Shown: one piece after another, positions 15,693-25,432 of the stretch
Layout: each line of letters starts with the position of its first letter
Position numbering within the stretch: the first letter of the stretch is position 1
Origin: Sporosarcina ureae
GTDB lineage: Bacteria > Bacillota > Bacilli > Bacillales_A > Planococcaceae
Length of the DNA stretch: 64,000 bases
Direction of reading: 5' to 3'
Assembly (NCBI RefSeq): GCF_002082015.1
Contig: NZ_CP015109.1
Location: 1,619,501 to 1,683,500, forward strand
Notes under the pieces: model-generated
What the model was told of the DNA's origin: nothing
Database searches by the model: none
Seen by the model: only the letters and a program-made list of their open reading frames with translations
Program-made: the position numbers and the translations under genes

Positions 15693-17312
15693 CTATTCTC
15701 TTTTATCAAATAACCGATTAGCTAATTTATCGATTCGTCCGAGTACTTCTGCTGGTTGGAATGGCTTAATAATATAGTCGTCTGCTCCAAGCCAGAGCGC
15801 AGCCTTAATATCATTTGCACTTTTTCTAGCCGTCATCATGGATACCGTGACATTTGTTTTGGCATGGTCACTCTTTAATCGACTTAATACTTCAAGACCG
15901 TCCATTTTTGGCATGACACCATCGAGTAGTACGATAAAATAAGCGTCTGGACTATACCAGTCATCTTCTAGAAACGAAGGGCCATCAGCATACGTTTTTA
16001 CTGTAATATCAATATCCGAAGAATTTAATCCTAGCAATGTTTGCTGAAGAATTTGCCTGATGAATGAATCATCGTCAACGATAATGACGATCAATTTACG
16101 CTTGACTTTTCGTTTACTCTGGTCGTAAATCACCGTTTGATTTCGTCCTGAACGCTTTGCTTCATAAAGTGCCTGATCAGCAGCAGATACCAAGTTGGCA
16201 GTATTTCCTTCATATGTTGCACTGCCTGCTGAGAAGGTCACCTCGAACGTCTCTTCATTAGAAGTAAATATAGCGTCATTGAACTTTTCTCGAATTCGCT
16301 CAACGGCATGCACTGTATCTTCTGCATGGATGTTATCAAATAATAAAGCAAATTCTTCTCCGCCATAACGGAAGCCATAATCACCTTCGCGCTTTTCTTC
16401 TTTAATAATTTCGCCAAACCTTTGCAGTACTTCATCGCCTGCAGGATGTCCATACAGGTCATTTACTTGTTTAAAATGATCCAAATCTATTATGACCAGT
16501 GAAAAAGTCGTTTCAGATTGATCGGCTTTTTTAGCCAATATATTAATGGTTTCATCGAAGTAGCGTCGATTGCCCACACCCGTCAAGCTATCTGTAATCA
16601 TACTGCTACTAATCGCATGCTGACGCATTTGCCGATTGAACAAATAAGGGAAAAAGACATCCATATCAAAAGGTTTTGAAATCAAATCCATAGCACCTCT
16701 ACGATACGTTTCAATTAAAATTTCTTTCGTCACTTCTTCACTTGAGATGGCTAAAGTCGTGTTTTTTTGTCGCGCAGGTTCTGCAATTTGATCCAGCACT
16801 TCAAAGCCTGTCATATCAGGTAATTTTGCATCTATGATGACAATACTTGGTCTCATAGAGTAGAACTGTTCAATTCCACGCTTCCCATTCAATGAAATAA
16901 TTACTTGAGCTCCAAGCTTCTCAAGCAATTCCTTTAAGTAAGACACGAATTCTAAATCTTGATCAATAATGAGAACGAACGTTTCTGTATCCAGACGATT
17001 GATATAGCGATCAGGTAATTGAAATTCTTCTTTTTTCACGTCAATCGTACTATCAAAATGCGAACGAATACGATTCTTCAAATTTTCTAATGAAGAAACA
17101 GGTATTTTTTGATCGTTGGATGACGTTAGAATCTCTAATTGTGACGCACAAAAGAGAGACAACTGTTGCAATCCGATTGTCCCGGACGTTCCCTTCAATT
17201 TATGAAGAAAATAATATAATTCCCTTTCCGTTAAACTACCACGCGCTTTCCACTCTTCAAAGATATTCTCTGTTCGTTGTGCTAGCATATTCTGGTATTT
17301 TTTTTGACTCAC
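15693..17312 (-). CDS. Hpt-REC-GGDEF-REC diguanylate cyclase
   Basis: The 539-residue protein carries four modules. The first is an N-terminal Hpt domain with His37 in FLHKLKGTSGTIG. The second is a receiver (about 110-225) with IIDAKLPDMTG and KPFD. The third is a GGDEF domain with GGEEF at 317-321, preceded by RxxD at 308-311 at the exact spacing of a c-di-GMP inhibitory I-site. The fourth is a C-terminal receiver (about 410-530) with VDDDSF, LLDGVMPKMDG and IKPFQP. It should make c-di-GMP under phosphorelay control. The Hpt domain fits the receiver of the convergent hybrid kinase, and the next gene in the operon is a stand-alone receiver. The partners are inferred from proximity only. Confidence 0.88.
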   Translation of the reverse strand: MSQKKYQNMLAQRTENIFEEWKARGSLTERELYYFLHKLKGTSGTIGLQQLSLFCASQLEILTSSNDQKIPVSSLENLKNRIRSHFDSTIDVKKEEFQLPDRYINRLDTETFVLIIDQDLEFVSYLKELLEKLGAQVIISLNGKRGIEQFYSMRPSIVIIDAKLPDMTGFEVLDQIAEPARQKNTTLAISSEEVTKEILIETYRRGAMDLISKPFDMDVFFPYLFNRQMRQHAISSSMITDSLTGVGNRRYFDETINILAKKADQSETTFSLVIIDLDHFKQVNDLYGHPAGDEVLQRFGEIIKEEKREGDYGFRYGGEEFALLFDNIHAEDTVHAVERIREKFNDAIFTSNEETFEVTFSAGSATYEGNTANLVSAADQALYEAKRSGRNQTVIYDQSKRKVKRKLIVIIVDDDSFIRQILQQTLLGLNSSDIDITVKTYADGPSFLEDDWYSPDAYFIVLLDGVMPKMDGLEVLSRLKSDHAKTNVTVSMMTARKSANDIKAALWLGADDYIIKPFQPAEVLGRIDKLANRLFDKRE

Positions 17313-17385
17313 AATTTTCCTCTCCGTTCAGCGGAAGCATCCCCATTTCAGCCTATACCTCTGATTCCCCGGTATTCTATCTCTA

Positions 17386-17426
17386 TAAAAAGAGAGCTGG
17401 TAATATAGAATATCTATTACCAGCTC
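17386..17426 (-). terminator. Intrinsic terminator of the cdaA-cdaR-glmM operon
   Basis: GAGCTGGTAATA (17394-17405) pairs with TATTACCAGCTC (17415-17426). On the minus strand it is followed by TCTCTTTTT, 10 bases past the glmM stop. Confidence 0.85.
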
Positions 17427-17436
17427 AAATCCATAT

Positions 17437-18786
17437 TTACTCTAGACCCATTTCTTCTTTTACTACTTGTGAGATCCGATCTGCATAATCTACACACTGT
17501 GCTTCTGTTTCAGATTCGACCATTACACGGACGAGAGGCTCCGTACCCGAAGGACGCACTAGTACTCTTCCCTGGCCATTCATCTCTTTCTCTACCTCAT
17601 TAATCACTCCGACAATACGCATATTTTCCATGACCGCATATTTATCTTTTACACGAATATTAATAAGTTTCTGTGGATACACTTTCATTTCACTAGCTAG
17701 TTCCGATAATTTTTTTCCTGTTTGCTGCATGATGTTAACAAGTTGCAATGCCGTTAGCAAGCCATCTCCCGTTGTATTGTAATCCATGAAGATAATGTGG
17801 CCTGATTGCTCACCGCCAAGATTATAATGATTATTACGCATTTCTTCTACAACGTAACGATCGCCTACAGCTGTTTGAACACTCTTCATGCCAAATTCCT
17901 CTAGAGCTTTATAGAAGCCCAAATTACTCATCACAGTGGAGACAATTGTATCTGATTTTAACCTGCCTTTGCTATGTAAGTATCGAGCTACAATGAACAT
18001 AATTTGATCGCCATCGACGATATTACCTTTTTCATCAACTGCGATTAGACGATCACCATCACCATCAAATGCTAGACCGATATCTGCACTTTTTTCTACT
18101 ACAAGTGTTGCAAGCGCTTCGGGATGTGTAGATCCAACGCCATCATTGATATTCAAGCCGTTTGGAGAAGCACCCATTGTAGTCAGATCTGCATCCAAGT
18201 CTGCAAATACATGGGTTGCCAAGACCGATGTTGCTCCATGTGCGCAATCAAGCGCTACATGGATATTTTCGAAGTCCTCATCGACAATTTGTTTCAAGTA
18301 TTGAATATATTTTTGACCGCCTTCAAAATATTCCGTAATGGTTCCAACGTTCCCTCCAACCGGACGGGGTAATGTATCTTCTTCTGCATTTAATAGTTTT
18401 TCGAATTCCTCTTCTTGTGCATCAGTTAATTTAAAGCCAGTATCTCCGAAGAACTTAATTCCATTATCTTCAACGGGATTATGTGATGCTGAAATCATAA
18501 CGCCTGCCTGGGCGTTCATGACACGTGTTAAATAGGCTACGCCTGGTGTACTAATTACGCCTAACTTCATCACTTCCACACCAACAGATAATAGGCCTGC
18601 GATTAAGGCATTTTCAAGCATTAAGCCAGAAATCCGTGTATCTCTTCCTACTAGTACTTCTGCTTTTTCCTCTGCATCTTTAGTGAATAAGTATCCACCG
18701 ATTCTGCCTAATTTAAATGCCAGTTCAGGTGTAAGCTCCTTGTTTGCTACACCTCTGACGCCATCTGTTCCAAAATACTGTGTCAT
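17437..18786 (-). CDS. glmM: Phosphoglucosamine mutase GlmM
   Basis: The 449-residue enzyme converts glucosamine-6-phosphate to glucosamine-1-phosphate for peptidoglycan precursors. It starts [18 protein letters not shown]; the catalytic serine is in [12 protein letters not shown], the metal loop is DGDGDR, and the phosphate-binding end is [15 protein letters not shown] 18786 follows AAAGGAAGAATACAAC; a longer in-frame reading has no support. It is third in cdaA-cdaR-glmM, as in B. subtilis, where GlmM binds and inhibits CdaA. glmS does not follow it here; signalling genes do. Confidence 0.96.
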   Translation of the reverse strand: MTQYFGTDGVRGVANKELTPELAFKLGRIGGYLFTKDAEEKAEVLVGRDTRISGLMLENALIAGLLSVGVEVMKLGVISTPGVAYLTRVMNAQAGVMISASHNPVEDNGIKFFGDTGFKLTDAQEEEFEKLLNAEEDTLPRPVGGNVGTITEYFEGGQKYIQYLKQIVDEDFENIHVALDCAHGATSVLATHVFADLDADLTTMGASPNGLNINDGVGSTHPEALATLVVEKSADIGLAFDGDGDRLIAVDEKGNIVDGDQIMFIVARYLHSKGRLKSDTIVSTVMSNLGFYKALEEFGMKSVQTAVGDRYVVEEMRNNHYNLGGEQSGHIIFMDYNTTGDGLLTALQLVNIMQQTGKKLSELASEMKVYPQKLINIRVKDKYAVMENMRIVGVINEVEKEMNGQGRVLVRPSGTEPLVRVMVESETEAQCVDYADRISQVVKEEMGLE

Positions 18787-18838
18787 GTTGTATTCTTCCT
18801 TTCGATCTGATCTTAGTAGATCACATTTGGTACGAGCA

Positions 18839-19819
18839 TTACGATTCTTTACTATCATCCGTCTTTTTTGAAACATCAGAAGTTTCACCTGAAACCTTCA
18901 CCTGAACTTTTAATTTGGAAGGTGTCACTTTAGTAATCCCTTCAGGTTTCTTTATGTCTGCTTCCACTTTTCCGGATTTAGTTATTTTAGTGATATCCAG
19001 TTCTACTGGAATTTCTTTGATTGCATCTACTGCACTCTTTGGACCGTGAATGCGAACTGATTGATCTACGGGTGCAGCACTTTCAACGGTTATTCCAGTC
19101 GGTGATTGTCCCTTCTGTTGCAACGTTAACGGAACTTCACGACTATATTCCTGAATATCTACTTTGACCGTGACTTCTTCTGGATCCAATGAAACGGAAA
19201 GCTTATTTAAGTCACGATCCAATACGCGAACACGAGATTTTTGCTCAAAAGGCTTATCCAGGCTACCCTCGTTTGTAATAGAAGCTTTTACGAAACTAAT
19301 TGCATCCACAACACTTTTCGCACCTGTAACATTAATCGAAGAGGGTTGAACTCCCATGCTTTTCACTTCATAGCCTTCTGCTAGTAATCTGGTATTCATC
19401 TCTGGATCGACACGGAATGATTGAGTTACCTTTTCCTCAATATTGATACTCACTGTTGCAGGGTCAAGTCGAACATCCAGTTTGTCTGATAAGTTTTCTG
19501 CTTGTATACGTACATTGTGTTCACCGAGTGTCAAATTTTGCAAATCTAATTTCAGTGTAAAATCCTTTAACAATTTTGTAGTCTGGACAATTTGGGCTGG
19601 TCCTTCAATTGTCATATTGACCATGTCAGGTACTCCGGTTACTACCAAATTCTCCGTATCGTAATATACTTCTACGGGTACGTCTTGCATAAGATCAAAC
19701 ATATCACCTATTGTATTACGACTAGATTGATCCTCAGCTTTTACTGATAAAAACAGCATAATGGCTAAAAAAAGAGCAGTCAGTCGTAAAAACCAGGGGC
19801 TGTCCATGAATTTATCCAT
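18839..19819 (-). CDS. cdaR: CdaA regulator CdaR (YbbR domains)
   Basis: The 326-residue protein has an N-terminal membrane anchor ([20 protein letters not shown]) and four YbbR repeats on the outer face, each recognised by patterns like [17 protein letters not shown] and [11 protein letters not shown]. The C-terminus is lysine/serine-rich. CdaR is the extracytoplasmic partner that modulates the c-di-AMP cyclase CdaA. Its start overlaps the end of cdaA by 8 bases, indicating translational coupling. Confidence 0.94.
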   Translation of the reverse strand: MDKFMDSPWFLRLTALFLAIMLFLSVKAEDQSSRNTIGDMFDLMQDVPVEVYYDTENLVVTGVPDMVNMTIEGPAQIVQTTKLLKDFTLKLDLQNLTLGEHNVRIQAENLSDKLDVRLDPATVSINIEEKVTQSFRVDPEMNTRLLAEGYEVKSMGVQPSSINVTGAKSVVDAISFVKASITNEGSLDKPFEQKSRVRVLDRDLNKLSVSLDPEEVTVKVDIQEYSREVPLTLQQKGQSPTGITVESAAPVDQSVRIHGPKSAVDAIKEIPVELDITKITKSGKVEADIKKPEGITKVTPSKLKVQVKVSGETSDVSKKTDDSKES

Positions 19820-20648
19820 TTTTTCTCTTCCCCCACTTCCATAGAGAAGTATCTGTTTGTCCTGTAGTGTTACCGAACCAGGAAATACGTAATAGTTTTT
19901 CGAACTCCTCGATATCTAATTTACGATTGATTTCCCCTTCTACGGCTAGGCTGATGGCACCGGTTTCTTCTGAAACAATGATAGTTACCGAATCAGTGAC
20001 CTCACTGATACCAAGCGCAGCACGATGTCGTGTTCCAAGTTCTTTGGAGATAAACGCACTTTCTGACAATGGTAAATAACAACCCGCAGCAGCAATACGG
20101 TTTTTCGTCACAATGACCGCACCGTCATGCAATGGCGTGTTTGGAATAAAAATATTAATAAGAAGTTCGGAAGTAATGTGTGAATTCATAGGGGTACCTG
20201 TTTCAATATATTCACTAAGACCTGTTTCTTTTTCAATGGTGATTAACGCACCAATTCGCCGCTTCGCCATATAGCTAACGGATTTAACGAATGCCTCAAT
20301 TAAGCGATCACGCTCTTCTTCCTCCTGCATAGCAGTCCGCGCAAAGAGCCTCCCCCGTCCTAGTTGCTCTAAGGCTCTACGTAATTCAGGCTGGAATATG
20401 ATAATTGCAGCCAAAAAACCGAATCGAAGTACTTCCTCCATCATCCATTGAAGGGTCTTCAAACCGAGCCATTCCGTAATATAGCGGCCTATTAAAATCA
20501 CGAAAATACCTTTCAATAATTGAACAGCTTTTGTTCCTTTAATAATAGTAATTAACTTATAGAGTACGAACCAAACAAGAAGCACATCCACAATATTTTT
20601 CAGTATTTCTATTGGTGCTAATGTTGTTACTTGCTCCAAACCCGGCAT
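19812..20648 (-). CDS. cdaA: Diadenylate cyclase CdaA
   Basis: The 278-residue protein has three N-terminal membrane helices and a DisA_N catalytic domain with LHDGAVIV (DGA) and GTRHRAALG (RHR), the ATP-binding and catalytic motifs. It makes c-di-AMP, the essential regulator of potassium and wall homeostasis in Bacillota. ATG 20648 follows GGGGAAG. First gene of the cdaA-cdaR-glmM operon; a terminator at 20.75 kb separates it from rsiW. Confidence 0.96.
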   Translation of the reverse strand: MPGLEQVTTLAPIEILKNIVDVLLVWFVLYKLITIIKGTKAVQLLKGIFVILIGRYITEWLGLKTLQWMMEEVLRFGFLAAIIIFQPELRRALEQLGRGRLFARTAMQEEEERDRLIEAFVKSVSYMAKRRIGALITIEKETGLSEYIETGTPMNSHITSELLINIFIPNTPLHDGAVIVTKNRIAAAGCYLPLSESAFISKELGTRHRAALGISEVTDSVTIIVSEETGAISLAVEGEINRKLDIEEFEKLLRISWFGNTTGQTDTSLWKWGKRKNG

Positions 20649-20742
20649 GTGCTTCCCCTACCTTTAAAAAGTTCTTATGCATCTAGTATAACATAATTCC
20701 CAACTAACATGCCCAACTAAAAGGTATTGTACATCTGAATGA

Positions 20743-20785
20743 AAAGTAAAAAAGTGATGCGTAAGCTCAGAAGCCGCATCACTTT
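20743..20785 (-). terminator. Intrinsic terminator of sigW-rsiW
   Basis: AAAGTGATGCG (20751-20761) pairs with CGCATCACTTT (20775-20785). On the minus strand the stem is followed by TTTTTTACTTTTC-like sequence. It lies 13 bases past the rsiW stop. Confidence 0.85.
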
Positions 20786-20798
20786 ACATTCTATTCCT

Positions 20799-21434
20799 TC
20801 ATTCATCTTCAAGCTTTTGTTCCTTTGAGGTAGGAATAATATCTTTTGCAACGGACTTCATCTTATACCACAGCCAATCAAAGATTTCGTTGATTTCTTC
20901 ACTTGATCCTGTTATAACGGCTGTTGAAGCCATATACTTAGACCCTTTAATGACTGTGACATTGCCATCCACTTCTCCTTCAATTCGAAGGTCTCCATTC
21001 TTCACGACTAAGTCCCCTACAACCGTTTTACCAGCTGGAACAACAACTGTTTCCCCTTCAACAACTAAATTAGGCTGCTTCGTAAATGAAAACTGCTGTT
21101 CATTTTCAAAACTCGAGAAGAAAGATGCACTCATTAGTAGTAGAAACATCGCAGCCGCCACCATAAATGGATGCTGTCGGAACCACTTATTCGGACCTTT
21201 CTTCATCGTTTGTTTTGGCAATCTTGCTGTCACGCCATCGACAAATCCTACTGGTGCTTCCACTACATCTATTCCCTTAAATAGAGTAACGGTTTGCTCT
21301 AGTTCTTCAAATGTTTCTCTGCACTCTTCACATAGTTTCAAATGTTCATTCATGATCTGCTCTTCTTCATTGGTGATCTCACCATCAAAAAACGCATGCA
21401 TATAATGGACAACATGTTTAGGACATTTTTCCAT
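20799..21434 (-). CDS. rsiW: Anti-sigma-W factor RsiW
   Basis: The 211-residue protein has an N-terminal zinc-finger anti-sigma domain (ASD) with the HxxxCxxC signature in NEHLKLCEECRETF, and one transmembrane helix (HPFMVAAAMFLLLMSASFF, about 90-108). The extracytoplasmic tail has bactofilin-like repeats (GKTVVGDLVVKNGDLRIEGE). It sequesters SigW at the membrane until site-1/site-2 proteolysis after envelope stress. It begins 12 bases after sigW and is co-transcribed with it. Confidence 0.94.
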   Translation of the reverse strand: MEKCPKHVVHYMHAFFDGEITNEEEQIMNEHLKLCEECRETFEELEQTVTLFKGIDVVEAPVGFVDGVTARLPKQTMKKGPNKWFRQHPFMVAAAMFLLLMSASFFSSFENEQQFSFTKQPNLVVEGETVVVPAGKTVVGDLVVKNGDLRIEGEVDGNVTVIKGSKYMASTAVITGSSEEINEIFDWLWYKMKSVAKDIIPTSKEQKLEDE

Positions 21435-21446
21435 GAATCCAACCTC

Positions 21447-22010
21447 CTACATACTCCCCATTTGTTGTCGAAGCGCTTCTCTTCCTCGATGCACTCGTGT
21501 TTTTACCGTGCCGAGTGGCATCTCCAAAATATCAGCGATTTCCTGCAACTGTAGGTCTTCCATATATCGCAAAATAATAATCGTACGGTATTTATCGGGC
21601 AGCCTGTTTACTTCGTACTGAACACGATCTTTCATTTCCATCTTTTCTACTTCTTCCTCCGGTAACTGTTGATTCGTTGCGATTTGCGAATACATATTCA
21701 AGCCTTCCGTCCCTGGTACTGTTGCATCTAAGTAGTAATCAGGCTTTTTCTTTCGAATGCGATCAATACATAAATTAGTAGCAATACGGTACAGCCAGGT
21801 AGAAAATTTCCGCTTTTGATCAAAGGTTTCCAAGTTTACGTAGGCGCGCACAAAGGCTTCTTGTGCAATATCTTCCGCCTCCGCTGCATTGTTTAACATC
21901 CGGTAACACACTTGATATAGACGGTGCTGAAAATGGATGACAATTTCCTCAAAAGCTTCCTGATTACCATGTAAAACTTCTTTTACTCGTTTGTTAATTA
22001 ATTCGTCCAA
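21447..22010 (-). CDS. sigW: ECF sigma factor SigW
   Basis: The 187-residue group IV sigma factor has region 2 (AEDIAQEAFVRAYVNLETF, FSTWLYRIATNLCIDRIRKK) and region 4 (LPDKYRTIIILRYMEDLQLQ, LGTVKTRVHRGREALRQ). It directs RNA polymerase to envelope-stress and antimicrobial-resistance promoters. The start is TTG at 22010, preceded by GGGAG at 10 bases. An exact SigW-type promoter lies upstream, so autoregulation as in B. subtilis is expected. Confidence 0.95.
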   Translation of the reverse strand: MDELINKRVKEVLHGNQEAFEEIVIHFQHRLYQVCYRMLNNAAEAEDIAQEAFVRAYVNLETFDQKRKFSTWLYRIATNLCIDRIRKKKPDYYLDATVPGTEGLNMYSQIATNQQLPEEEVEKMEMKDRVQYEVNRLPDKYRTIIILRYMEDLQLQEIADILEMPLGTVKTRVHRGREALRQQMGSM

Positions 22011-22049
22011 TAGGCTTCACTCCCGCTCCTATGCGGCTGTCCCTTTATA

Positions 22050-22075
22050 TACGTTAGAAGCTTCATTTAGTTTCA
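22050..22075 (-). promoter_or_regulatory. Autoregulatory SigW promoter
   Basis: On the minus strand TGAAAC (22075-22070) and CGTA (22053-22050) are separated by exactly 16 bases, the B. subtilis SigW consensus, about 40 bases upstream of the sigW start. Confidence 0.85.
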
Positions 22076-22145
22076 CTTTTTTCATTTATTATGTCCAGAA
22101 CTATTTTATCATTATTCCTCCTGCCAGTGCTAGCGGCTTTCTTAA

Positions 22146-22184
22146 TAGAAAAAAGTGATTAAAACCAGTAGGCTTTAATCACTT
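22146..22184 (-). terminator. Intrinsic terminator after rocF
   Basis: AAGTGATTAAA (22153-22163) pairs with TTTAATCACTT (22174-22184), followed on the minus strand by TTTTTTCTA, just past the rocF stop. Confidence 0.85.
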
Positions 22185-22191
22185 CGATAGA

Positions 22192-23097
22192 TTATAGTAG
22201 TTTTTCACCGAATAGCGATCCCATAAGTCCGACTGCCACATCTGCCGTCTTATTATACTCATCCAGTACAGGGTTTACTTCGACGAATTCCGCGGATGTA
22301 ATAACATTTGCATCTTCTAGCAATTCCATAGCTAGATGGCTTTCACGGTATGTGATTCCACCTGGTACCGGCGTTCCAACCCCAGGGGTATAAAGCGGGT
22401 CCAAACCGTCCAAGTCTAATGACAAATGAATACCATCTACCTGTCTTGAAGCAAAATATTCAAGCGTTTGCTGTATGACCGCTGACATACCATAACGATC
22501 GATTTCATGCATGGTAAACACCTTCACGCCTTTTTCTTTGATCAATTGCCGTTCACCAGGATCTACTGAACGCGCTCCGATAATTACCACGTTTTCTGGA
22601 TTGATTTTCGCACCTTCTTTATGCACATTCACCAATTGCTCATGTCCTAGCCCCATGCTGACCGCGAGTGGCATACCATGGATATTTCCTGAAGGAGACG
22701 TTTCGCTTGTATTCATATCTGCATGCGCATCATACCAAATAACGCCAAGATTTTTATAGTGTTCCGCCAACCCCGCAAGCGTGCCTATTGCGATACTGTG
22801 ATCACCGCCAAGTACTAATGGAAACTTGTTGTTTCCTACAATGGTCGAAACTGTCTTAGCAAGTTCTTCAGTCGCTTCTGTCACCTCTGTTAAGTTCTTC
22901 AACCCAACTTCATTACAGGATACATCGTGGATAGGAGAAACAGAAATATTCCCTTCATCTGTTACGTGATGACCTAATGCTTTCAAACGCTCTATCGCTC
23001 CTGCATATCGAATCGCACTTGGTCCCATATCCACTCCACGTCGACTCTGACCAAGATCTACAGGTACTCCTATTAGAGAAATATCTAACTCGCGCAT
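22192..23097 (-). CDS. rocF: Arginase RocF
   Basis: The 301-residue manganese enzyme hydrolyses arginine to ornithine and urea. The metal-binding motifs are GGDHSIAIGT, DAHADMNTSETSPSGNIHG and SLDLDGLDP, and the arginase loop is YTPGVGTPVPGG. ATG 23097 follows GGGAGGATTAGCT. In this genome the urea product could feed the urease encoded 13 kb away. It keeps the B. subtilis position next to sigW but shows no co-transcribed roc genes. Confidence 0.95.
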   Translation of the reverse strand: MRELDISLIGVPVDLGQSRRGVDMGPSAIRYAGAIERLKALGHHVTDEGNISVSPIHDVSCNEVGLKNLTEVTEATEELAKTVSTIVGNNKFPLVLGGDHSIAIGTLAGLAEHYKNLGVIWYDAHADMNTSETSPSGNIHGMPLAVSMGLGHEQLVNVHKEGAKINPENVVIIGARSVDPGERQLIKEKGVKVFTMHEIDRYGMSAVIQQTLEYFASRQVDGIHLSLDLDGLDPLYTPGVGTPVPGGITYRESHLAMELLEDANVITSAEFVEVNPVLDEYNKTADVAVGLMGSLFGEKLL

Positions 23098-23121
23098 AGC
23101 TAATCCTCCCATCTGTATTCT

Positions 23122-25233
23122 TTATTTAAAAGTAGAAAGAAAATCTCTCATTTCTTTCGTACCTTCTAATGACATCGGTCGACCATAGTAGTAACCTTGA
23201 CCTTCACGGCATCCTAAATTGTAGAGCATTTTTGCTTGTTCTGGTAATTCTATTCCTTCCGCTACTACATTTAAACCTGCTGTATCAGCAAGTGTTACAA
23301 TTGCCTTGACAATGGCCTGACTGTTTTCATTCTCCAATATATCTCGTACAAACGCCATATCGATTTTCAACGTATCGGCTGGAAGTTCTTTAATATAACT
23401 GAACGTACTATACCCTGTACCGAAGTCGTCAATTGCCACAGTAATACCTGTACTCCGAAGTCGTTGAATGGACTCTTTCATACCTTCTGTATCCATAAAT
23501 GAGCTTTCCGTCAGTTCCAGCTCCAGCATCTCAGGTGGTACATGGTATTCTTTAATGATATTCAAGACAGTGTCAACAAATCCCTCTTCTTTCATTTGGA
23601 CTGTGGAGACATTCACAGCGAATCGGCATGTCTCACCAGCCGCCACCTCTATCTCTGCGCGCTTACACACCTCACGTAAAATCCATTCCCCGAGCGGTAT
23701 GATAATTTTCGTTTCCTCAGCAAGCGGAATGAACTTATTAGGAGGAATCACTCCTAAATCCGGATGATTCCAACGTACAAGTGCTTCCACGCCTGTCAAT
23801 TCGCCAGTGTCCAGCAACACTTTCGGCTGATACTCAAGATAAAAATGTCGTTGTTGCACACTTTTACGTAATTCATTTTCCAACAAAATCCGCTCTAATG
23901 ACACCTTTGAAGTTCCAGGTTTGTACATTACCGTGTCTCCACCACCGTGCATCTTGACCTTGCCTAATGCCAATGTAGCTTTAGTGATTAAATCAGAAGG
24001 GTGGTCTGCATGTTCAGGATACATAGATACACCGCAACTTATAGACAATGTGTAGGTTTGCTCTCCAACTTGGATAGGCTGTTCTAAGAAGCTACGAATA
24101 TTTTCCGCATGATGATAAAACTCTTCTGCGTCTGGCAATCCTGATATAATGAACGCAAATTCATCTCCTGCAATACGAGCTAACAGGCTTTCAGGACCTG
24201 TTCTCTTTTTCAGCCTTTCTCCAACCATTGCTAATAAATAGTCTCCTGCTTCATGTCCAAGTAAATCATTTGCATAGCGTAGACGATCAATATTCATATG
24301 CACGAGAGCAAATACTTGCTTGCGGGTACGTGCTCTTTCAAATGCTAGTGCCAACTGTTCTCTAAATGAATTTCGGTTCATTAAGGATGTCAATTGGTCA
24401 TTGTAGACAAGATATCTAATTTTCTCGTCTGATCTCACACGTTCTGTGACATCTCGCATGACGACTAAAAGTTTATCTTTATATTCAACCGAATCTTTTA
24501 CTTCATCAATTTTTGCTTCCATGATGTGTAACCCATTTTTACTATCTAAAAAAGAATATTCCAAATTAAGTGCATGGTGTTGATATTTTCCAAATTGTAA
24601 AATCTTCTTTTCTACCTTTTGGCGATTTTGCTTATAGATATATGAATAGAATGAGTTGGAATATAGTTCATCAACCGAATGCCCAAGAAGCTTCTGAAAG
24701 GATGGGGAAACGTAGTAAAACTTCCCTTGCCGGTCAATGACGGCAATATAATCAGATGCATTGTCTGTAATAATTTCATAAAGATCTGCATTTTTTCGAA
24801 TTTCTAATTCCATTTTCTTTCTCTCGGAAATATCATAGCGAATCGCAATATATTGATAGGGTTTCCCTTTATCATTTAAAAATGCGACAATTGTCGTGTC
24901 TACCCAATAAGTTGAACCATCCTTGGCACGATTACATATATCTCCACGCCAAGTATTGCCTCTCCCAATCGTGGCCCACATCTCTTTAAAGAATGTTGCA
25001 TGATGATAACCCGAGTTGACAATACGTTGATTAGCACCAATTAATTCTTTTCGTGAATACTTAGAAATCTTTTCGAAATGTTCGTTAGCATATTGAATTG
25101 TTCCTTTTGAGTCGGTGATTGCGACAATAGCTGCCTGTTCTAATGTATAGGCAATATCACTAAGAACCTTATGTATTTCTTTTTCACTACTAGACTCAAC
25201 AAATGCATCCATACCGTTTAGAAACTCTTGCAT
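23122..25233 (-). CDS. PAS-PAS-GGDEF-EAL c-di-GMP turnover protein
   Basis: The 703-residue, apparently cytosolic protein has PAS 1 (about 20-130, NEHFEKISKYSRKELIG), a PAC segment, PAS 2 (about 145-260, VSPSFQKLLGHSVDELY), GGDEF (about 270-430) and EAL (about 445-700). The GGDEF signature is AGDEF at 355-359, a variant seen in both active and regulatory domains, and no RxxD I-site precedes it. The EAL domain is intact, with EAL at 483-485, NVSTVQ, ELTESSF and DDFGTGYS. Phosphodiesterase activity, tuned by PAS signals and perhaps GTP, is the most likely net function. The ribosome binding site at ATG 25233 is weak. It starts upstream of rocF on the same strand, 24 bases apart, so co-transcription is possible. 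Confidence 0.88.
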   Translation of the reverse strand: MQEFLNGMDAFVESSSEKEIHKVLSDIAYTLEQAAIVAITDSKGTIQYANEHFEKISKYSRKELIGANQRIVNSGYHHATFFKEMWATIGRGNTWRGDICNRAKDGSTYWVDTTIVAFLNDKGKPYQYIAIRYDISERKKMELEIRKNADLYEIITDNASDYIAVIDRQGKFYYVSPSFQKLLGHSVDELYSNSFYSYIYKQNRQKVEKKILQFGKYQHHALNLEYSFLDSKNGLHIMEAKIDEVKDSVEYKDKLLVVMRDVTERVRSDEKIRYLVYNDQLTSLMNRNSFREQLALAFERARTRKQVFALVHMNIDRLRYANDLLGHEAGDYLLAMVGERLKKRTGPESLLARIAGDEFAFIISGLPDAEEFYHHAENIRSFLEQPIQVGEQTYTLSISCGVSMYPEHADHPSDLITKATLALGKVKMHGGGDTVMYKPGTSKVSLERILLENELRKSVQQRHFYLEYQPKVLLDTGELTGVEALVRWNHPDLGVIPPNKFIPLAEETKIIIPLGEWILREVCKRAEIEVAAGETCRFAVNVSTVQMKEEGFVDTVLNIIKEYHVPPEMLELELTESSFMDTEGMKESIQRLRSTGITVAIDDFGTGYSTFSYIKELPADTLKIDMAFVRDILENENSQAIVKAIVTLADTAGLNVVAEGIELPEQAKMLYNLGCREGQGYYYGRPMSLEGTKEMRDFLSTFK

Positions 25234-25360
25234 AGCTATACCACTATCCCTATACCTAGTTATTTTTCATCATGCACACAAGATAAACTACCTATATGTG
25301 ATACAGTTCATTATACATGATTATTCAAATTGTTCTATATGATTGGGGATTTTAGTCAAC

Positions 25361-25391
25361 AAAAAAACCCTTTATTTTTAAAATAAAAGGA
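25361..25391 (-). terminator. Terminator after the tRNA cluster
   Basis: An A/T-rich imperfect stem (CCTTTATTTT with AAATAAAAGG) is followed on the minus strand by GGTTTTTTTG. It lies about 40 bases past tRNA-Gln. Confidence 0.65.
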
Positions 25392-25432
25392 ATCGACATG
25401 TAAAATATAGAATTGTTCACACATTAGTAAAA

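Noticed and set aside
20890..21405. Long plus-strand frame antisense to rsiW
   Set aside because: Serine/threonine-rich shadow of a well-supported anti-sigma factor gene.
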